From: an uncultured Pseudomonadales bacterium
Lineage (GTDB): Bacteria; Pseudomonadota; Gammaproteobacteria; Pseudomonadales; Cellvibrionaceae
Direction of reading: 5' to 3'
NCBI GenBank assembly: GCA_947487765.1
Contig: CANKXO010000003.1
Span: 1 to 64,000 of the forward strand
DNA length: 64,000 bases
The first letter of the stretch is position 1; the number at the start of each line of letters is the position of its first letter. A program made the position numbers and the translations under genes. Under the pieces are notes generated by a model that saw nothing but the letters and a program-made list of their open reading frames with translations, did not search any database and was not told the DNA's origin. Shown one piece after another: positions 18,676 through 28,254 of the stretch.

Positions 18676-20624
18676 TAAGGCGATTCTCGTTGAGCGACTG
18701 CTAGCGATCCACGCTGAAAAGGAACAAAGGGCTCTATCGGGTAGCCAACCGTTTTGACATCTTTCACTTTCACCCTTTCAGGCTCCAAGTACTGGCCCAA
18801 TAAATGAGCATCGAACATTTTCCTAGCGACAGGTGCAGCAGAGCCGGATCCAGATTCAGCATTCTCAACAATTACAGCCACTGCAATTTGCGGATCATCA
18901 TAAGGGGCAAAACCGACGAAAAGCGCATGATCTCGGTGACGCTCTTTTAATGCCTCCGAATCATATTTTTCATTTTGCTTAATACCAACCACTTGAGCAG
19001 TGCCCGTTTTACCAGCCATATCATAGGAAGAATTCTTTGCCGCGCGTCGTGCCGTCCCATTAGGCGCATGCATCACATCTTTCATAGCCTTAAACACAAA
19101 ATCCCAATGACGATCATCGATCTCTACGTAATTTAATACTTCTGGGGGTAACACCTCTTCCCCAATAGATTTAACCACCTGTGGCTTAAGGTGCTTTCCA
19201 CGGTTAGCAATCGTATTAACCATTACTGCCAGCTGAAGCGGTGTTGCCAAAGCAAAACCCTGACCAATTCCTACATTAATAGTATCTCCTGGAAACCAGG
19301 GCAACTGGCGTGCTCGTTTCTTCCACTCTCTAGAAGGCCATAACCCTCGGCGCTCACTGGGGATATCCACACCGGTTGGCTGGCCTAGACCAAATTGACT
19401 GCCAAATCGATGTATACGATCGATACCCATACGAAATGCTAGATCATAGAAAAAAGTATCGGAGGATTGAACGATCGCCTTATGAACATTCACAATGCCA
19501 TGACCATGACGCTTCCAGTCCCGATAAAGGCGATCATCGTTTTCCAACTGATAGTAACCTGGATCGAAAATTTTATAACTCTGGCTAATGACCTGTTCAC
19601 TTAACCCTGCCAACCCCATCATCGGCTTTATTGTTGACGCAGGAGGATAACGACCCTGAATTGCTCTATCGAATAAGGGGATATCGAGACTGCCGCGCAA
19701 AGCATTGTAGTCTTTGTAACTAATCCCCGTCACAAATAGGTTAGGGTCGTAGCTGGGAGAGCTTACAATGGATAAAATACCTCCGGTTTTAACATCGATG
19801 GCAACAACAGCACCTCGGCGCGCTCCCATAGCGGCAAATGCTGTTTTTTGCAGTCTAGTATCCAGATGTAAAGACAGATCCTCACCCTGAACGGGGTTCT
19901 CCTGCTCCAAGGTACGCAAAACACGCATTCGCGCATTGATCTCAACATGACGATAACCTATTTCACCAAAAAGGGAGTCCTCATAAAACTTTTCTATCCC
20001 GATTTTACCGATGGTATGAGCCCCCTGATACCGGCGCACTTCTTCCTCATCAAATCGACTCCATTCTCGATCATTAATTTTACCGACATAACCTATGCTG
20101 TGAGCAAACAAATCACCCTCTGGATAATCTCGCACCAATTGAGCTTGCACTTCAACACCAGCCAGACGATATTCATTAACTGCAATTTTTGCGATTTCTT
20201 CTTCAGTTAAGCGATAGCGCAATGGAATTGGCTGATAAGGGCGGCGGTTCGTTTTCAGAGATTTGTAGAAGTCCTGAATGTGCTTATCACTAACCACGAC
20301 AAGCTGCCTTAAAAGCGCAATAGTCTCATCCAGACTTGCTATATTTTCAGGCACAAGAGAAAGAATATAACTGGGACGATTGTCCGCTAGCAGCTTGCCA
20401 TCGCGATCAAATATCAACCCCCTTTGGGGGTTAATTGTCTGAACCAAAATACGATTATTGTCAGACTGAGTCGCATAATTTTCGTAATCTACAATCTGCA
20501 GGCTGTAATAACGAGCCAATAAAATCAATACCAGACCGACAATCAACAAGCCCGTAAATAGGACTCGGTTCGAAAAAGTACGAGTCTCTAGATGGTAATT
20601 CTTAAATTGTTGCTGCTCTTGCAT
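18675..20624 (-). CDS. mrdA: penicillin-binding protein 2
   Basis: Transpeptidase of the rod-elongation complex, 649 residues. There is a membrane anchor at about 21-41 and a dimerisation/pedestal region. The transpeptidase domain has S330-x2-K333 (STIK), S387-S-D389 and K539-T-G541. The C-terminal tail after residue 610 is basic and extended. It lies directly upstream of and overlapping rodA, and 18 bp downstream of rlmH. Confidence 0.97.
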   Translation of the reverse strand: MQEQQQFKNYHLETRTFSNRVLFTGLLIVGLVLILLARYYSLQIVDYENYATQSDNNRILVQTINPQRGLIFDRDGKLLADNRPSYILSLVPENIASLDETIALLRQLVVVSDKHIQDFYKSLKTNRRPYQPIPLRYRLTEEEIAKIAVNEYRLAGVEVQAQLVRDYPEGDLFAHSIGYVGKINDREWSRFDEEEVRRYQGAHTIGKIGIEKFYEDSLFGEIGYRHVEINARMRVLRTLEQENPVQGEDLSLHLDTRLQKTAFAAMGARRGAVVAIDVKTGGILSIVSSPSYDPNLFVTGISYKDYNALRGSLDIPLFDRAIQGRYPPASTIKPMMGLAGLSEQVISQSYKIFDPGYYQLENDDRLYRDWKRHGHGIVNVHKAIVQSSDTFFYDLAFRMGIDRIHRFGSQFGLGQPTGVDIPSERRGLWPSREWKKRARQLPWFPGDTINVGIGQGFALATPLQLAVMVNTIANRGKHLKPQVVKSIGEEVLPPEVLNYVEIDDRHWDFVFKAMKDVMHAPNGTARRAAKNSSYDMAGKTGTAQVVGIKQNEKYDSEALKERHRDHALFVGFAPYDDPQIAVAVIVENAESGSGSAAPVARKMFDAHLLGQYLEPERVKVKDVKTVGYPIEPFVPFQRGSLAVAQRESP

Positions 20625-20642
20625 TAGTTACTTAAATTCACA

Positions 20643-21110
20643 TTATTTATGGTAAGGATGATTATTTAACAAAGACCACGCACGATACAACTGTTCCACT
20701 AAAACGATACGTACCAAAGGGTGAGGCAAGGTTAATGCTGATAAGGACCATTTTTGATCCGCTCTCTCTAAACACGCATCACTCAAACCATTTGGCCCAC
20801 CGATTAATAGCACAATATCCTGCCCTAACATCTGCCAATCGGCAACTTGTTGAGATAAGTGCTCTGTACTCCAATTTTTTCCCTTAACATCTAGCGCAAT
20901 CACTTTATCCTGAGTTCCTATAGCTGACAAAATGGATTCACCCTCAACCTGAATCGCTTTAGCCACGTCCTGGGACTTGCCTCGTTGCCCTAGTGGTAAC
21001 TCAACATATTCGAATTTCCACTCTCGAGGCAAACGTTTTTGGTATTCGTCAACACCTGCTGCAACCCATGACGGCATTCGCGTACCAACTGCTAATGCCC
21101 TAATACGCAT
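20643..21110 (-). CDS. rlmH: 23S rRNA pseudouridine-1915 N3-methyltransferase
   Basis: RlmH, a SPOUT methyltransferase that acts on assembled 70S ribosomes. It is 155 residues long, as usual. The SAM-knot segments LLIGGPNGL and [23 protein letters not shown] and the C-terminal NNHPYHK tail are diagnostic. Its ATG overlaps the rsfS stop by one base (TAATG), as in many gammaproteobacteria. Confidence 0.98.
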   Translation of the reverse strand: MRIRALAVGTRMPSWVAAGVDEYQKRLPREWKFEYVELPLGQRGKSQDVAKAIQVEGESILSAIGTQDKVIALDVKGKNWSTEHLSQQVADWQMLGQDIVLLIGGPNGLSDACLERADQKWSLSALTLPHPLVRIVLVEQLYRAWSLLNNHPYHK

Positions 21111-21466
21111 TATTCAGAAACATCTAAAGAACCAACAGAATCTTCTTCTATTGGTGTCCACAACTTCTCTAAATCATAAAATTGTCTCGCCTGCGGCAAC
21201 ATAACATGAACGACCACAGAGCCATAATCCACCAAGACCCAATCAGCAGCTTCCATTCCTTCTATACCAATAGGACGTACATTTTGCTGTTTACTTTCAT
21301 CGATAACATTATGTGCCAGCGATTTTACATGGCGATTCGATGTTCCACTGGCAACTATCAGAGTATCCATTACATCACTCATTGAGGTAACATCCAAACT
21401 CACAATATTTTGTGCTTTTAAATCATCCAATGCCTCAATAATTAACTTATTTAATTCAACAGTCAT
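21110..21466 (-). CDS. rsfS: ribosomal silencing factor
   Basis: RsfS/Iojap protein of 118 residues. It binds ribosomal protein uL14 and blocks subunit joining when nutrients are short. Family segments [22 protein letters not shown] and [16 protein letters not shown] are present. It is coupled to rlmH by a one-base overlap and lies downstream of nadD in the standard order. Confidence 0.97.
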   Translation of the reverse strand: MTVELNKLIIEALDDLKAQNIVSLDVTSMSDVMDTLIVASGTSNRHVKSLAHNVIDESKQQNVRPIGIEGMEAADWVLVDYGSVVVHVMLPQARQFYDLEKLWTPIEEDSVGSLDVSE

Positions 21467-21521
21467 TAATCATTTTCTCTTTCATTTTAAGTGCCTTTTA
21501 ATTAAGTACTTCAACTCTCTT

Positions 21522-22211
21522 TTAACGAAAAGTAGTACCTTTACAACTGAATCCATAAAGCTGATGAGTCTCTATATATTCCAATACAGCAGGAGCCAAA
21601 CCATTAGGTCGTATACCATTTGCCAATTGCTGTCTGATATAGGTAGCAGACAAATCGATTTCAGGCTGATCTATTGCGATCACAACACCAGCTGCCAGCT
21701 GGTGAATTTGTCTAATCTCTGTCGCTTGAGCAGTTAGACTACCCTCACCCACATCAACAGTGCTGGCTAACCACTCAGATAAAATACCGGTCTCTGGCAA
21801 AGTATAATCAGGGCGTTGCATCACAGCTATATGCGCTAAATCAGGTAATTCTTGCCACCGATGCCAGTGAGTCAAGCCACTAAAAGCATCCGCCCCCATA
21901 AGCAGTGTTATACTCACATCAGTACCGTACTCTGACCTTAGATCCTCAAGAGTCTCTACTGTCCAGGAAGGCTTATTTCGACTAAGCTCCCGATCATCAA
22001 CTACCAACCCTTCTACCCCTTCGGTCGCAAGCTTTAGCAAATGCATACGCTGCTCACTGCTTAATTGAGGCGCATCTCGGTGAGGAGGCTGATGGCATGG
22101 CAATAACCGAATCTCATCCAGACCCAGATACTTTTTAGCCTCTAGCACTATCTGAATATGTCCCAAATGCACAGGGTCAAAGGTACCGCCAAATATACCT
22201 ATTGCTCTCAC
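21522..22211 (-). CDS. nadD: nicotinate-nucleotide adenylyltransferase
   Basis: NadD adenylates nicotinate mononucleotide in NAD synthesis. The nucleotidyltransferase motif GGTFDPVHLGHI (9-20) and the C-terminal ISATYIR-like motif (LSATYIRQQL) are present; the length is 229. The start that fits is GTG (GTGAGAGCAATA). It is followed by rsfS and preceded by proA. Confidence 0.96.
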   Translation of the reverse strand: MRAIGIFGGTFDPVHLGHIQIVLEAKKYLGLDEIRLLPCHQPPHRDAPQLSSEQRMHLLKLATEGVEGLVVDDRELSRNKPSWTVETLEDLRSEYGTDVSITLLMGADAFSGLTHWHRWQELPDLAHIAVMQRPDYTLPETGILSEWLASTVDVGEGSLTAQATEIRQIHQLAAGVVIAIDQPEIDLSATYIRQQLANGIRPNGLAPAVLEYIETHQLYGFSCKGTTFR

Positions 22212-22263
22212 TTGGGTTGACTCATGGCATTTTGTCTAGGCTGCCCTATCAGCATATGTAGCA

Positions 22264-23529
22264 CTACTGACGAATATGCCCATCGCCAAAAACAATCCAC
22301 TTTTGCGACGTTAAACCTTCTAACCCAACAGGGCCCCGCGCATGTATTTTATCCGTAGAAATACCAATTTCTGCGCCTAGGCCATACTCAAAGCCATCAG
22401 CAAACCGAGTCGATGCATTAACCATCACGGAACTGGAATCAACTTGAGCCATAAACTGGCGCGCACGAGAAACATCTTGAGTCACAATTGCTTCTGTATG
22501 CCCTGAGCTATAACGAGTAATATGATCAACCGCAGATGACATATCATCCACCACACGAATGGATAAAACCGGGGCTAAATACTCTGTTGCCCAATCGTCG
22601 TCATTAGCTTTACTCATAGAGCATATCGCCCGAGTACGCTCACACCCACGTAGTTCAACGCCTTTCTCACTGTATGTATCAACTAATTTTGGCAATATCT
22701 GGTCTGCTACGCCTTTGGCAATAAGGAGGGTTTCCATTGCATTGCAAACACCATAACGATGGGTTTTGGAGTTAATCGCAATATCGTAGGCTTTATCGAG
22801 GTCAGCAAGGTCATCAATATAGACATGACAAATGCCATCTAAATGCTTAATCACCGAAACTGTGGCATTTTGAGTAATCCGCTCAATCAGCCCTTTCCCG
22901 CCCCGAGGCACGACAACATCAACGTAATCATTCATCGTGATTAGCTCACCCACAGCCTCACGATCAGTAATATCAATTACCTGAACCGAAGCAGCAGGTA
23001 AACCAACCGTTTCCAACCCCTGATGAATACAGCTGGCAATCGCTTGATTAGAGTTGAGTGCTTCTTTGCCGCCTCGTAAAATAGTGGCATTACCAGACTT
23101 TAAACACAGACTGGCGGCATCAACTGTTACATTAGGACGAGATTCATAGATAATACCCACGACGCCAAGAGGAACACGCATTTTTCCAACCTGTATACCA
23201 GAAGGACGGTAGTTCAGGTCTGTGACTTCTCCACAAGGGTCTTTTAGAGCAGCCACTTGTTGCAAACCAGTGATCATCTGGTCGATGCCTTTATCGGTAA
23301 TTGCCAGACGATCCAGAAGCGCCTCATCTAAACCGTCTTCACGCCCCTGATTCATATCAAGCTCGTTTGCTGACAAAAGCATCTGACGATTGTCATCTAG
23401 TACTGATGCAATAGCCAATAACGCCGCATTTTTTTTACCTGTATCTGCTGTTGCAATCTGGCGTGCAGCATCTCGAGCATCTTTACCCAAGGTATGCATG
23501 TAGTCTTGTATATTCATTTCTTTGAGCAT
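22264..23529 (-). CDS. proA: gamma-glutamyl phosphate reductase
   Basis: Second enzyme of proline synthesis, an aldehyde dehydrogenase-fold reductase. The 421-residue length is normal. The catalytic cysteine lies in [11 protein letters not shown], and the signatures [10 protein letters not shown] and [12 protein letters not shown] are present. Two ATGs, four codons apart, are possible starts. It heads the leftward nadD-rsfS-rlmH-mrdA-rodA block. proB is not in the window. Confidence 0.97.
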   Translation of the reverse strand: MLKEMNIQDYMHTLGKDARDAARQIATADTGKKNAALLAIASVLDDNRQMLLSANELDMNQGREDGLDEALLDRLAITDKGIDQMITGLQQVAALKDPCGEVTDLNYRPSGIQVGKMRVPLGVVGIIYESRPNVTVDAASLCLKSGNATILRGGKEALNSNQAIASCIHQGLETVGLPAASVQVIDITDREAVGELITMNDYVDVVVPRGGKGLIERITQNATVSVIKHLDGICHVYIDDLADLDKAYDIAINSKTHRYGVCNAMETLLIAKGVADQILPKLVDTYSEKGVELRGCERTRAICSMSKANDDDWATEYLAPVLSIRVVDDMSSAVDHITRYSSGHTEAIVTQDVSRARQFMAQVDSSSVMVNASTRFADGFEYGLGAEIGISTDKIHARGPVGLEGLTSQKWIVFGDGHIRQ

Positions 23530-23695
23530 TGATCAAGTCTTCTATAACAATAAGACAGGCATTATACAGGGATAAATGGTATTTTCAGTGCCCTACAGAG
23601 AATATAGACTATTATTAAAGCACTATAAAAACCCGTAGGTAGTACAAATACGGTTAATGACTACCGATACAAAAAAGAAAAAAGAATAATATTAG

Positions 23696-25699
23696 ATGCA
23701 AATGGTAAATATTATGAACACTTTGACCATGCCGACCTACCACGCGAACAGCACATTAATTGCCTTATTTGCACTATTTTTTTGTCTTGGCAGTAGTGCT
23801 TTCGCACAGTCGATAGACCGTGCAAAAGTGGTTGTTTCTTATACTTACAACTTTGCCAAGCATATTGAATGGCCACAAGAAAATAAATTAAAGTCATTTA
23901 AGATTGCTCTATTTCAGGTGGATGATAAAGACCTTAGCGACGAATTTCTCAAGCTTAATAATTCTGCGACCATCAAAAATGTTCCTATTCGCATCAAACG
24001 AACCAACAGCATTAGCACACTAACCAATTACGATATGATTTTTATTGGAACAACCGACAGCAATGTCATAACTAGAATTCAAACGTTGATTAAAGACAAG
24101 CCCATCTTGCTAGTTACGTCCAAAATAACTAATAAGCGATTAGTGATGATCAATTTATTTGAGACACAAAATCAGGAGTTAAAATTTGAAGTTAACAAAG
24201 CCAATATCATTAACAATAACCTTACCCCCCTTCCAGAATTAATTTTATTAGGTGGCACCGAAATTGATGTAGCAAAACTTTATCGCCAAGGGCAAAGCTC
24301 TCTTGTGAATTTACAAAACCAATTAGCATCCCAACAAAGCAAACTCGAAGATCTTAGACAAAAAAGTAATACACAGCAAAAAGCCAATAACCGCATGATA
24401 AGCCAGATGCGCGGACTGAATGCTGACGTAAAAAAAATTCAAAGTTTAAACACAGCATTAACCAAGGAACTAAAAACACTCAGCACAACCATCGAAGAAA
24501 GCAAAAAAGTTATCGAACAACAAAAAACTGAAATTTCTGATAGCGAAAAACAAAAAAACACACTAATAAAACAAGTTGATCAACGCAATCAGGAGCTTGA
24601 TCAAAAACAAAAGGAAATAAAAGAACAACAGCAGAAACTTGAAGAAATTAGTTTATCTATTACAAACAAGCAATCACGATTAAGCCGATTAAACCTTACA
24701 ATAGACCAACAACAAGAAGCCCTTGAAAAACAACATGAATCTATCACACAGCTTGATCGACTTGTCAGCACACAAAAACAGTCTCTCTATTTTCTTTGGG
24801 GACTTGTTGGTGTTGGCACAGCTTTATTTTTCGTCTCTATCTTTGCCTATCGAAGTAAACGCCGAGACAATGAACGACTAGCACGCCGCAGCTACCAATT
24901 ACAAATTGCTCGTGACAAACTGGAAGTAGCAAAACGGAAAGCTGAGGCAGCTAATCGTGCAAAGGGGGCATTTTTATCATTAATGAGCCATGAGCTGAGA
25001 ACACCACTACAATCGATAATAGGCTATACCGACCTAGTCATTGAAGACCTTAAAGCAGAAGGCAATGACATATACAGCGATCAATTAATACGTGTAAACA
25101 CCAATGGAGAGCGATTACTCGAACTCATTAACAACACATTAGATCTCGCTAAAATTGAAGCTGGAAAAATGACCGTTCAATTAACACCAACCAACATTGG
25201 CTCACTTATCGATGAAGCGGTCAGCAATGTAAAACCACTACTTACTAAAAATGAAAACAAACTATCAATAAACATCGATAATAATATTCTTACACCTAAT
25301 ATTGATTACGACAAGCTGCTGCATATGCTTGTTAACTTATTGAGTAACGCAACAAAATTCACCAAAAAAGGCGACATCACGATTCAAGTTAACAACACAT
25401 CTAAGCTTCTTACTTTATCGATTAAAGATACCGGAATTGGCTTAAACAAAGAGCAACTGGATAAAATTTTCACACAGTTTCATCAAGTCAACAATGGCGA
25501 AACACGTAAATTCAAAGGAACAGGCTTGGGCTTATCCATCACCCAGCATTTTTGTGAATTAATGGGAGGTAATATTGATGTTGAAAGCCAAGAAGGCATA
25601 GGCACTACCTTTAGCATAAAAATACCACTCCCAGTTGTAATAACTGAGAAGAAATTTATCGGAATTGATATTGAGAGTATAGAAACTGCTGTCGCGTAA
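23696..25699 (+). CDS. YfiR-domain sensor histidine kinase (hybrid of DUF4154 and HK)
   Basis: A 667-residue predicted sensor kinase. In order: signal peptide (about 18-38); periplasmic YfiR/DUF4154 domain (about 41-195); a long glutamine- and lysine-rich coiled coil (about 198-360); one transmembrane helix (about 364-385); HisKA with H432 in SHELRTP; and an HATPase domain with the N box (NLLSNATKFT), DTGIGL and GTGLGL boxes. There is no receiver domain. YfiR proteins elsewhere repress a membrane diguanylate cyclase from the periplasm; here the sensing domain is fused directly to a kinase. The phospho-acceptor is unknown; the two-receiver GGDEF-EAL protein at 35544 is the nearest candidate. 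The start is uncertain (ATG at 23696, or the seventh codon). A TonB receptor gene follows. Confidence 0.88.
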   Translation: MQMVNIMNTLTMPTYHANSTLIALFALFFCLGSSAFAQSIDRAKVVVSYTYNFAKHIEWPQENKLKSFKIALFQVDDKDLSDEFLKLNNSATIKNVPIRIKRTNSISTLTNYDMIFIGTTDSNVITRIQTLIKDKPILLVTSKITNKRLVMINLFETQNQELKFEVNKANIINNNLTPLPELILLGGTEIDVAKLYRQGQSSLVNLQNQLASQQSKLEDLRQKSNTQQKANNRMISQMRGLNADVKKIQSLNTALTKELKTLSTTIEESKKVIEQQKTEISDSEKQKNTLIKQVDQRNQELDQKQKEIKEQQQKLEEISLSITNKQSRLSRLNLTIDQQQEALEKQHESITQLDRLVSTQKQSLYFLWGLVGVGTALFFVSIFAYRSKRRDNERLARRSYQLQIARDKLEVAKRKAEAANRAKGAFLSLMSHELRTPLQSIIGYTDLVIEDLKAEGNDIYSDQLIRVNTNGERLLELINNTLDLAKIEAGKMTVQLTPTNIGSLIDEAVSNVKPLLTKNENKLSINIDNNILTPNIDYDKLLHMLVNLLSNATKFTKKGDITIQVNNTSKLLTLSIKDTGIGLNKEQLDKIFTQFHQVNNGETRKFKGTGLGLSITQHFCELMGGNIDVESQEGIGTTFSIKIPLPVVITEKKFIGIDIESIETAVA

Positions 25700-25860
25700 A
25701 TTTACAAATCAGAAATATAAGCTAAATTACAATCTAAACAAAAAACATGAAACATAAAACGGTTTCATTTTGACAGACAGACAAGTATTATGCTTTACAC
25801 AAAAGGCTATAACATTTGTCATAAAGAACTATAATTTCACTCAACAGACATCTATTGCGC

Positions 25861-28005
25861 ATGGCGAAAAAAACTAAAATTAAAAGAACCTTATTGGCAT
25901 TGTTAACATGCCAAATAAGTACTTTTGTTTTTGCGCAAAATAATACAGATGATAAAGAGTTGGATTATCTTTCTTTAAGTTTGGAAGAACTAGGAAAAAT
26001 AAAAGTCTCTATCGCAACTGGCAATGAAACACCAATCGAGCAAGCTCCCGCTGTTGCGTCTGTGATAACTGCTGAAGACATTAAAGGTTTAGGACTTCAA
26101 GACCTAGATGATATATTACAAATCGTCCCTGGATTACATGTATCGGTATCACCTATCACCTACACACCAATATATACTTTTCGCGGCATAAGAGGCACTT
26201 TAAACAACCCCGAAATATTAATGCTTATCAATGGCATCCCAATAACTAGTGTTTTTGCTGGAGACAGAGGCCCCGTATGGGGAGGACTCCCTGCAAATAA
26301 TATTTCTCGCATCGAAGTGATTCGAGGACCAGGCTCCTCACTCTATGGTGCAGATGCTTTTGCAGGTGTTATCAACATTATCACCAAAACTACTAAAGGT
26401 TTTCGAGGAGTAGAAACGGGTGTTCGTCTAGGATCATTCGATTCAGCCAATACATGGATAATTGGCAGTGAGAAATTTGGGCAGTTCGAGAGCACAGGTT
26501 ACCTCTCAGTCGGAACAACTAATGGGCACGATAGAACTATTAATTCAGATGCTCAAACTGCAAATGACAACGCATTTGGCACAACCGCTTCACTTGCACC
26601 TGATTCAGTAAATACCAATTATAACTCTTTAGATGGCAGCTTTGATATTGCCAATCAACAATGGCGCTTTCGCTCAGGCTTAAACATAAGAGAAAATCTC
26701 GGTGATGGCGCAGGCACATCTCAAGCATTAAATCTCGAGAATGAACACTCCAGCTTGCGGTGGACAACCGACCTCACTTACAACCCGCAAGTGAAAAGCT
26801 CAAATTGGCAGCCTGAAATACAAGCTAGCTATATGTATTATCGAGAAAAGTCAGAATTGACTCTATTTCCTGCAGGCACTGATTTTTCGGCAGTAGGCGG
26901 CGGCTCATTTCCTGATGGAATTATTGGCAATCCAGAAAAGTGGGAACGTCATTATCGAACATCAGCGTCAGGTTTATATACTGGGTTTGATAATCACAAT
27001 ATACGTATAGGTATCGGCTATACAGTAGCCGACCTTTATAAAATAAGAGAATCTAAAAACTTTGAATTTGTAGGTGTTCTTCCAACCTCGTTAGGCTCCG
27101 TTATAGATGTATCAAATACCGCACCCTTTATTCGACCACGTAAAAGAACCGTAAAATATGTATACGCGCAGGATGAATGGAACTTTGCAACTAACTGGAT
27201 ACTCACAAGCGGTATTCGCTATGACAATTACTCTGATTTTGGCAGCACAACGAATCCACGCTTAGCATTAGTATGGAATACCAGCGACGCGGTCACATCA
27301 AAATTATTGTACGGCGAAGCATTTAGAGCACCGGCCTTTAATGAATTATACTCTGAAAGTAATCCTGTTATTACTGGCAACTCGAACCTTGAGCCTCAGA
27401 AAATTAAAACACTTGAAGCGGCTATTAACTGGAAAACATCACCATCATTTAACCTTGGAGCCAATATTTTTCGCTATGAAATGACAGATATTATTCGCTA
27501 TGTGCCTAATGACATCCCAGCAAGCGGATCAACCGCCGCTAATATTGGCGAACAAACTGGACAAGGTTTAGAGCTTGAATTTATCTGGGGTGCAACAGCA
27601 GCACTTCGTATTCAAGGCAATTACGGACTCCAACAATCAGAAGATAAAGTAACTGGCAGAGATGCTGGCCTTGCGCCAGAACATACCGCACATCTTCGAG
27701 GTGACTGGCAGTTTGCGCAGCACTGGACAGCGAATATGCAAATTAACTGGGTAGCGGATCGCCGGCGAGAACCCAACGATACTCGCGAAGAAATTGATGA
27801 CTACACGCTTGTCAATTTATCACTTAGAAAAGTGAACCCCAATAAAAATTGGTCATTAAGTTTTAGCATATTAAATATATTTGATGAAGATGCCCGAGAG
27901 CCAAGCCCTGGACCCGGCCCAACTACTGGAGCAACCGTTTTAATTCCAGATGACCTTCCACTAGCAGGAAGGTCTGTTTTTGCCCAACTCATTTATCAAC
28001 TTTAA
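25861..28005 (+). CDS. TonB-dependent outer-membrane receptor
   Basis: A 714-residue receptor with signal peptide (ending STFVFAQ), a TonB-box-like segment (KIKVSIATG), a plug domain at about 45-175 (VITAEDIKGLGLQDLDDILQ, RGPGSSLYGADAFAGVINIITK) and a C-terminal beta-barrel (YGEAFRAPAFNELY). I place the start at the ATG; the frame also extends two codons to a TTG. The LEELGKIKVS opening is typical of receptors found beside YfiR-type signalling proteins, as here. The ligand is unknown; no siderophore or corrinoid genes lie nearby. Its job is presumably to import the compound handled by the enzymes encoded downstream. Confidence 0.93.
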   Translation: MAKKTKIKRTLLALLTCQISTFVFAQNNTDDKELDYLSLSLEELGKIKVSIATGNETPIEQAPAVASVITAEDIKGLGLQDLDDILQIVPGLHVSVSPITYTPIYTFRGIRGTLNNPEILMLINGIPITSVFAGDRGPVWGGLPANNISRIEVIRGPGSSLYGADAFAGVINIITKTTKGFRGVETGVRLGSFDSANTWIIGSEKFGQFESTGYLSVGTTNGHDRTINSDAQTANDNAFGTTASLAPDSVNTNYNSLDGSFDIANQQWRFRSGLNIRENLGDGAGTSQALNLENEHSSLRWTTDLTYNPQVKSSNWQPEIQASYMYYREKSELTLFPAGTDFSAVGGGSFPDGIIGNPEKWERHYRTSASGLYTGFDNHNIRIGIGYTVADLYKIRESKNFEFVGVLPTSLGSVIDVSNTAPFIRPRKRTVKYVYAQDEWNFATNWILTSGIRYDNYSDFGSTTNPRLALVWNTSDAVTSKLLYGEAFRAPAFNELYSESNPVITGNSNLEPQKIKTLEAAINWKTSPSFNLGANIFRYEMTDIIRYVPNDIPASGSTAANIGEQTGQGLELEFIWGATAALRIQGNYGLQQSEDKVTGRDAGLAPEHTAHLRGDWQFAQHWTANMQINWVADRRREPNDTREEIDDYTLVNLSLRKVNPNKNWSLSFSILNIFDEDAREPSPGPGPTTGATVLIPDDLPLAGRSVFAQLIYQL

Positions 28006-28060
28006 CAATATTTATCTTTAAGCAAATTACCTCAATCCCACCAAGCTAGTTTTTATATTT

Positions 28061-28078
28061 TCTGTTTTAAATAACAGA
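28061..28078 (+). terminator. weak AT-rich hairpin after the TonB receptor
   Basis: TCTGTT and AACAGA (6-bp stem, 6-nt loop) are followed by TACTCTTTT. This could be a weak terminator separating the receptor gene from the cassette; the stem is AT-rich, so confidence is low. Confidence 0.3.
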
Positions 28079-28157
28079 TACTCTTTTAAAAAATCAATTC
28101 TCAAAAAACAACAAAGTCAATCTCTTTTTAAAAAGCCAAACACAAAAAAAATAAAAT

Positions 28158-28173
28158 TGTGAATTGCATCACA
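28158..28173. promoter_or_regulatory. CRP/Vfr-type binding site upstream of cassette copy 1
   Basis: TGTGAATTGCATCACA matches the CRP consensus TGTGA-N6-TCACA at every fixed position; the flanking bases extend it to TTGTGA-N6-TCACAA (28157-28174). The centre is 28165.5. A class II activated promoter would start near 28207, with a -10 at about 28194-28199 (TATTTA), just before the LacI-type palindrome. Binding is not shown, but such a match by chance in one short intergenic region is unlikely. Confidence 0.7.
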
Positions 28174-28208
28174 AAAACTATCGCCTAAATCATTATTTAT
28201 CAGTAAAC

Positions 28209-28222
28209 TGGAAACGTTTCCA
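28209..28222. promoter_or_regulatory. LacI/GalR-family operator-like palindrome
   Basis: TGGAAACGTTTCCA is a perfect 14-bp palindrome with the central CG typical of LacI/GalR-family operators and cre-like sites. It lies 33 bp upstream of the first ThDP gene and overlaps the likely transcription start predicted from the CRP site, where a repressor would block. No LacI-family gene is in the window, so the regulator would be encoded elsewhere. I found no equivalent palindrome upstream of copy 2. Confidence 0.65.
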
Positions 28223-28254
28223 AAGAATTACAATGACAACAAAGGTAAGAACTT

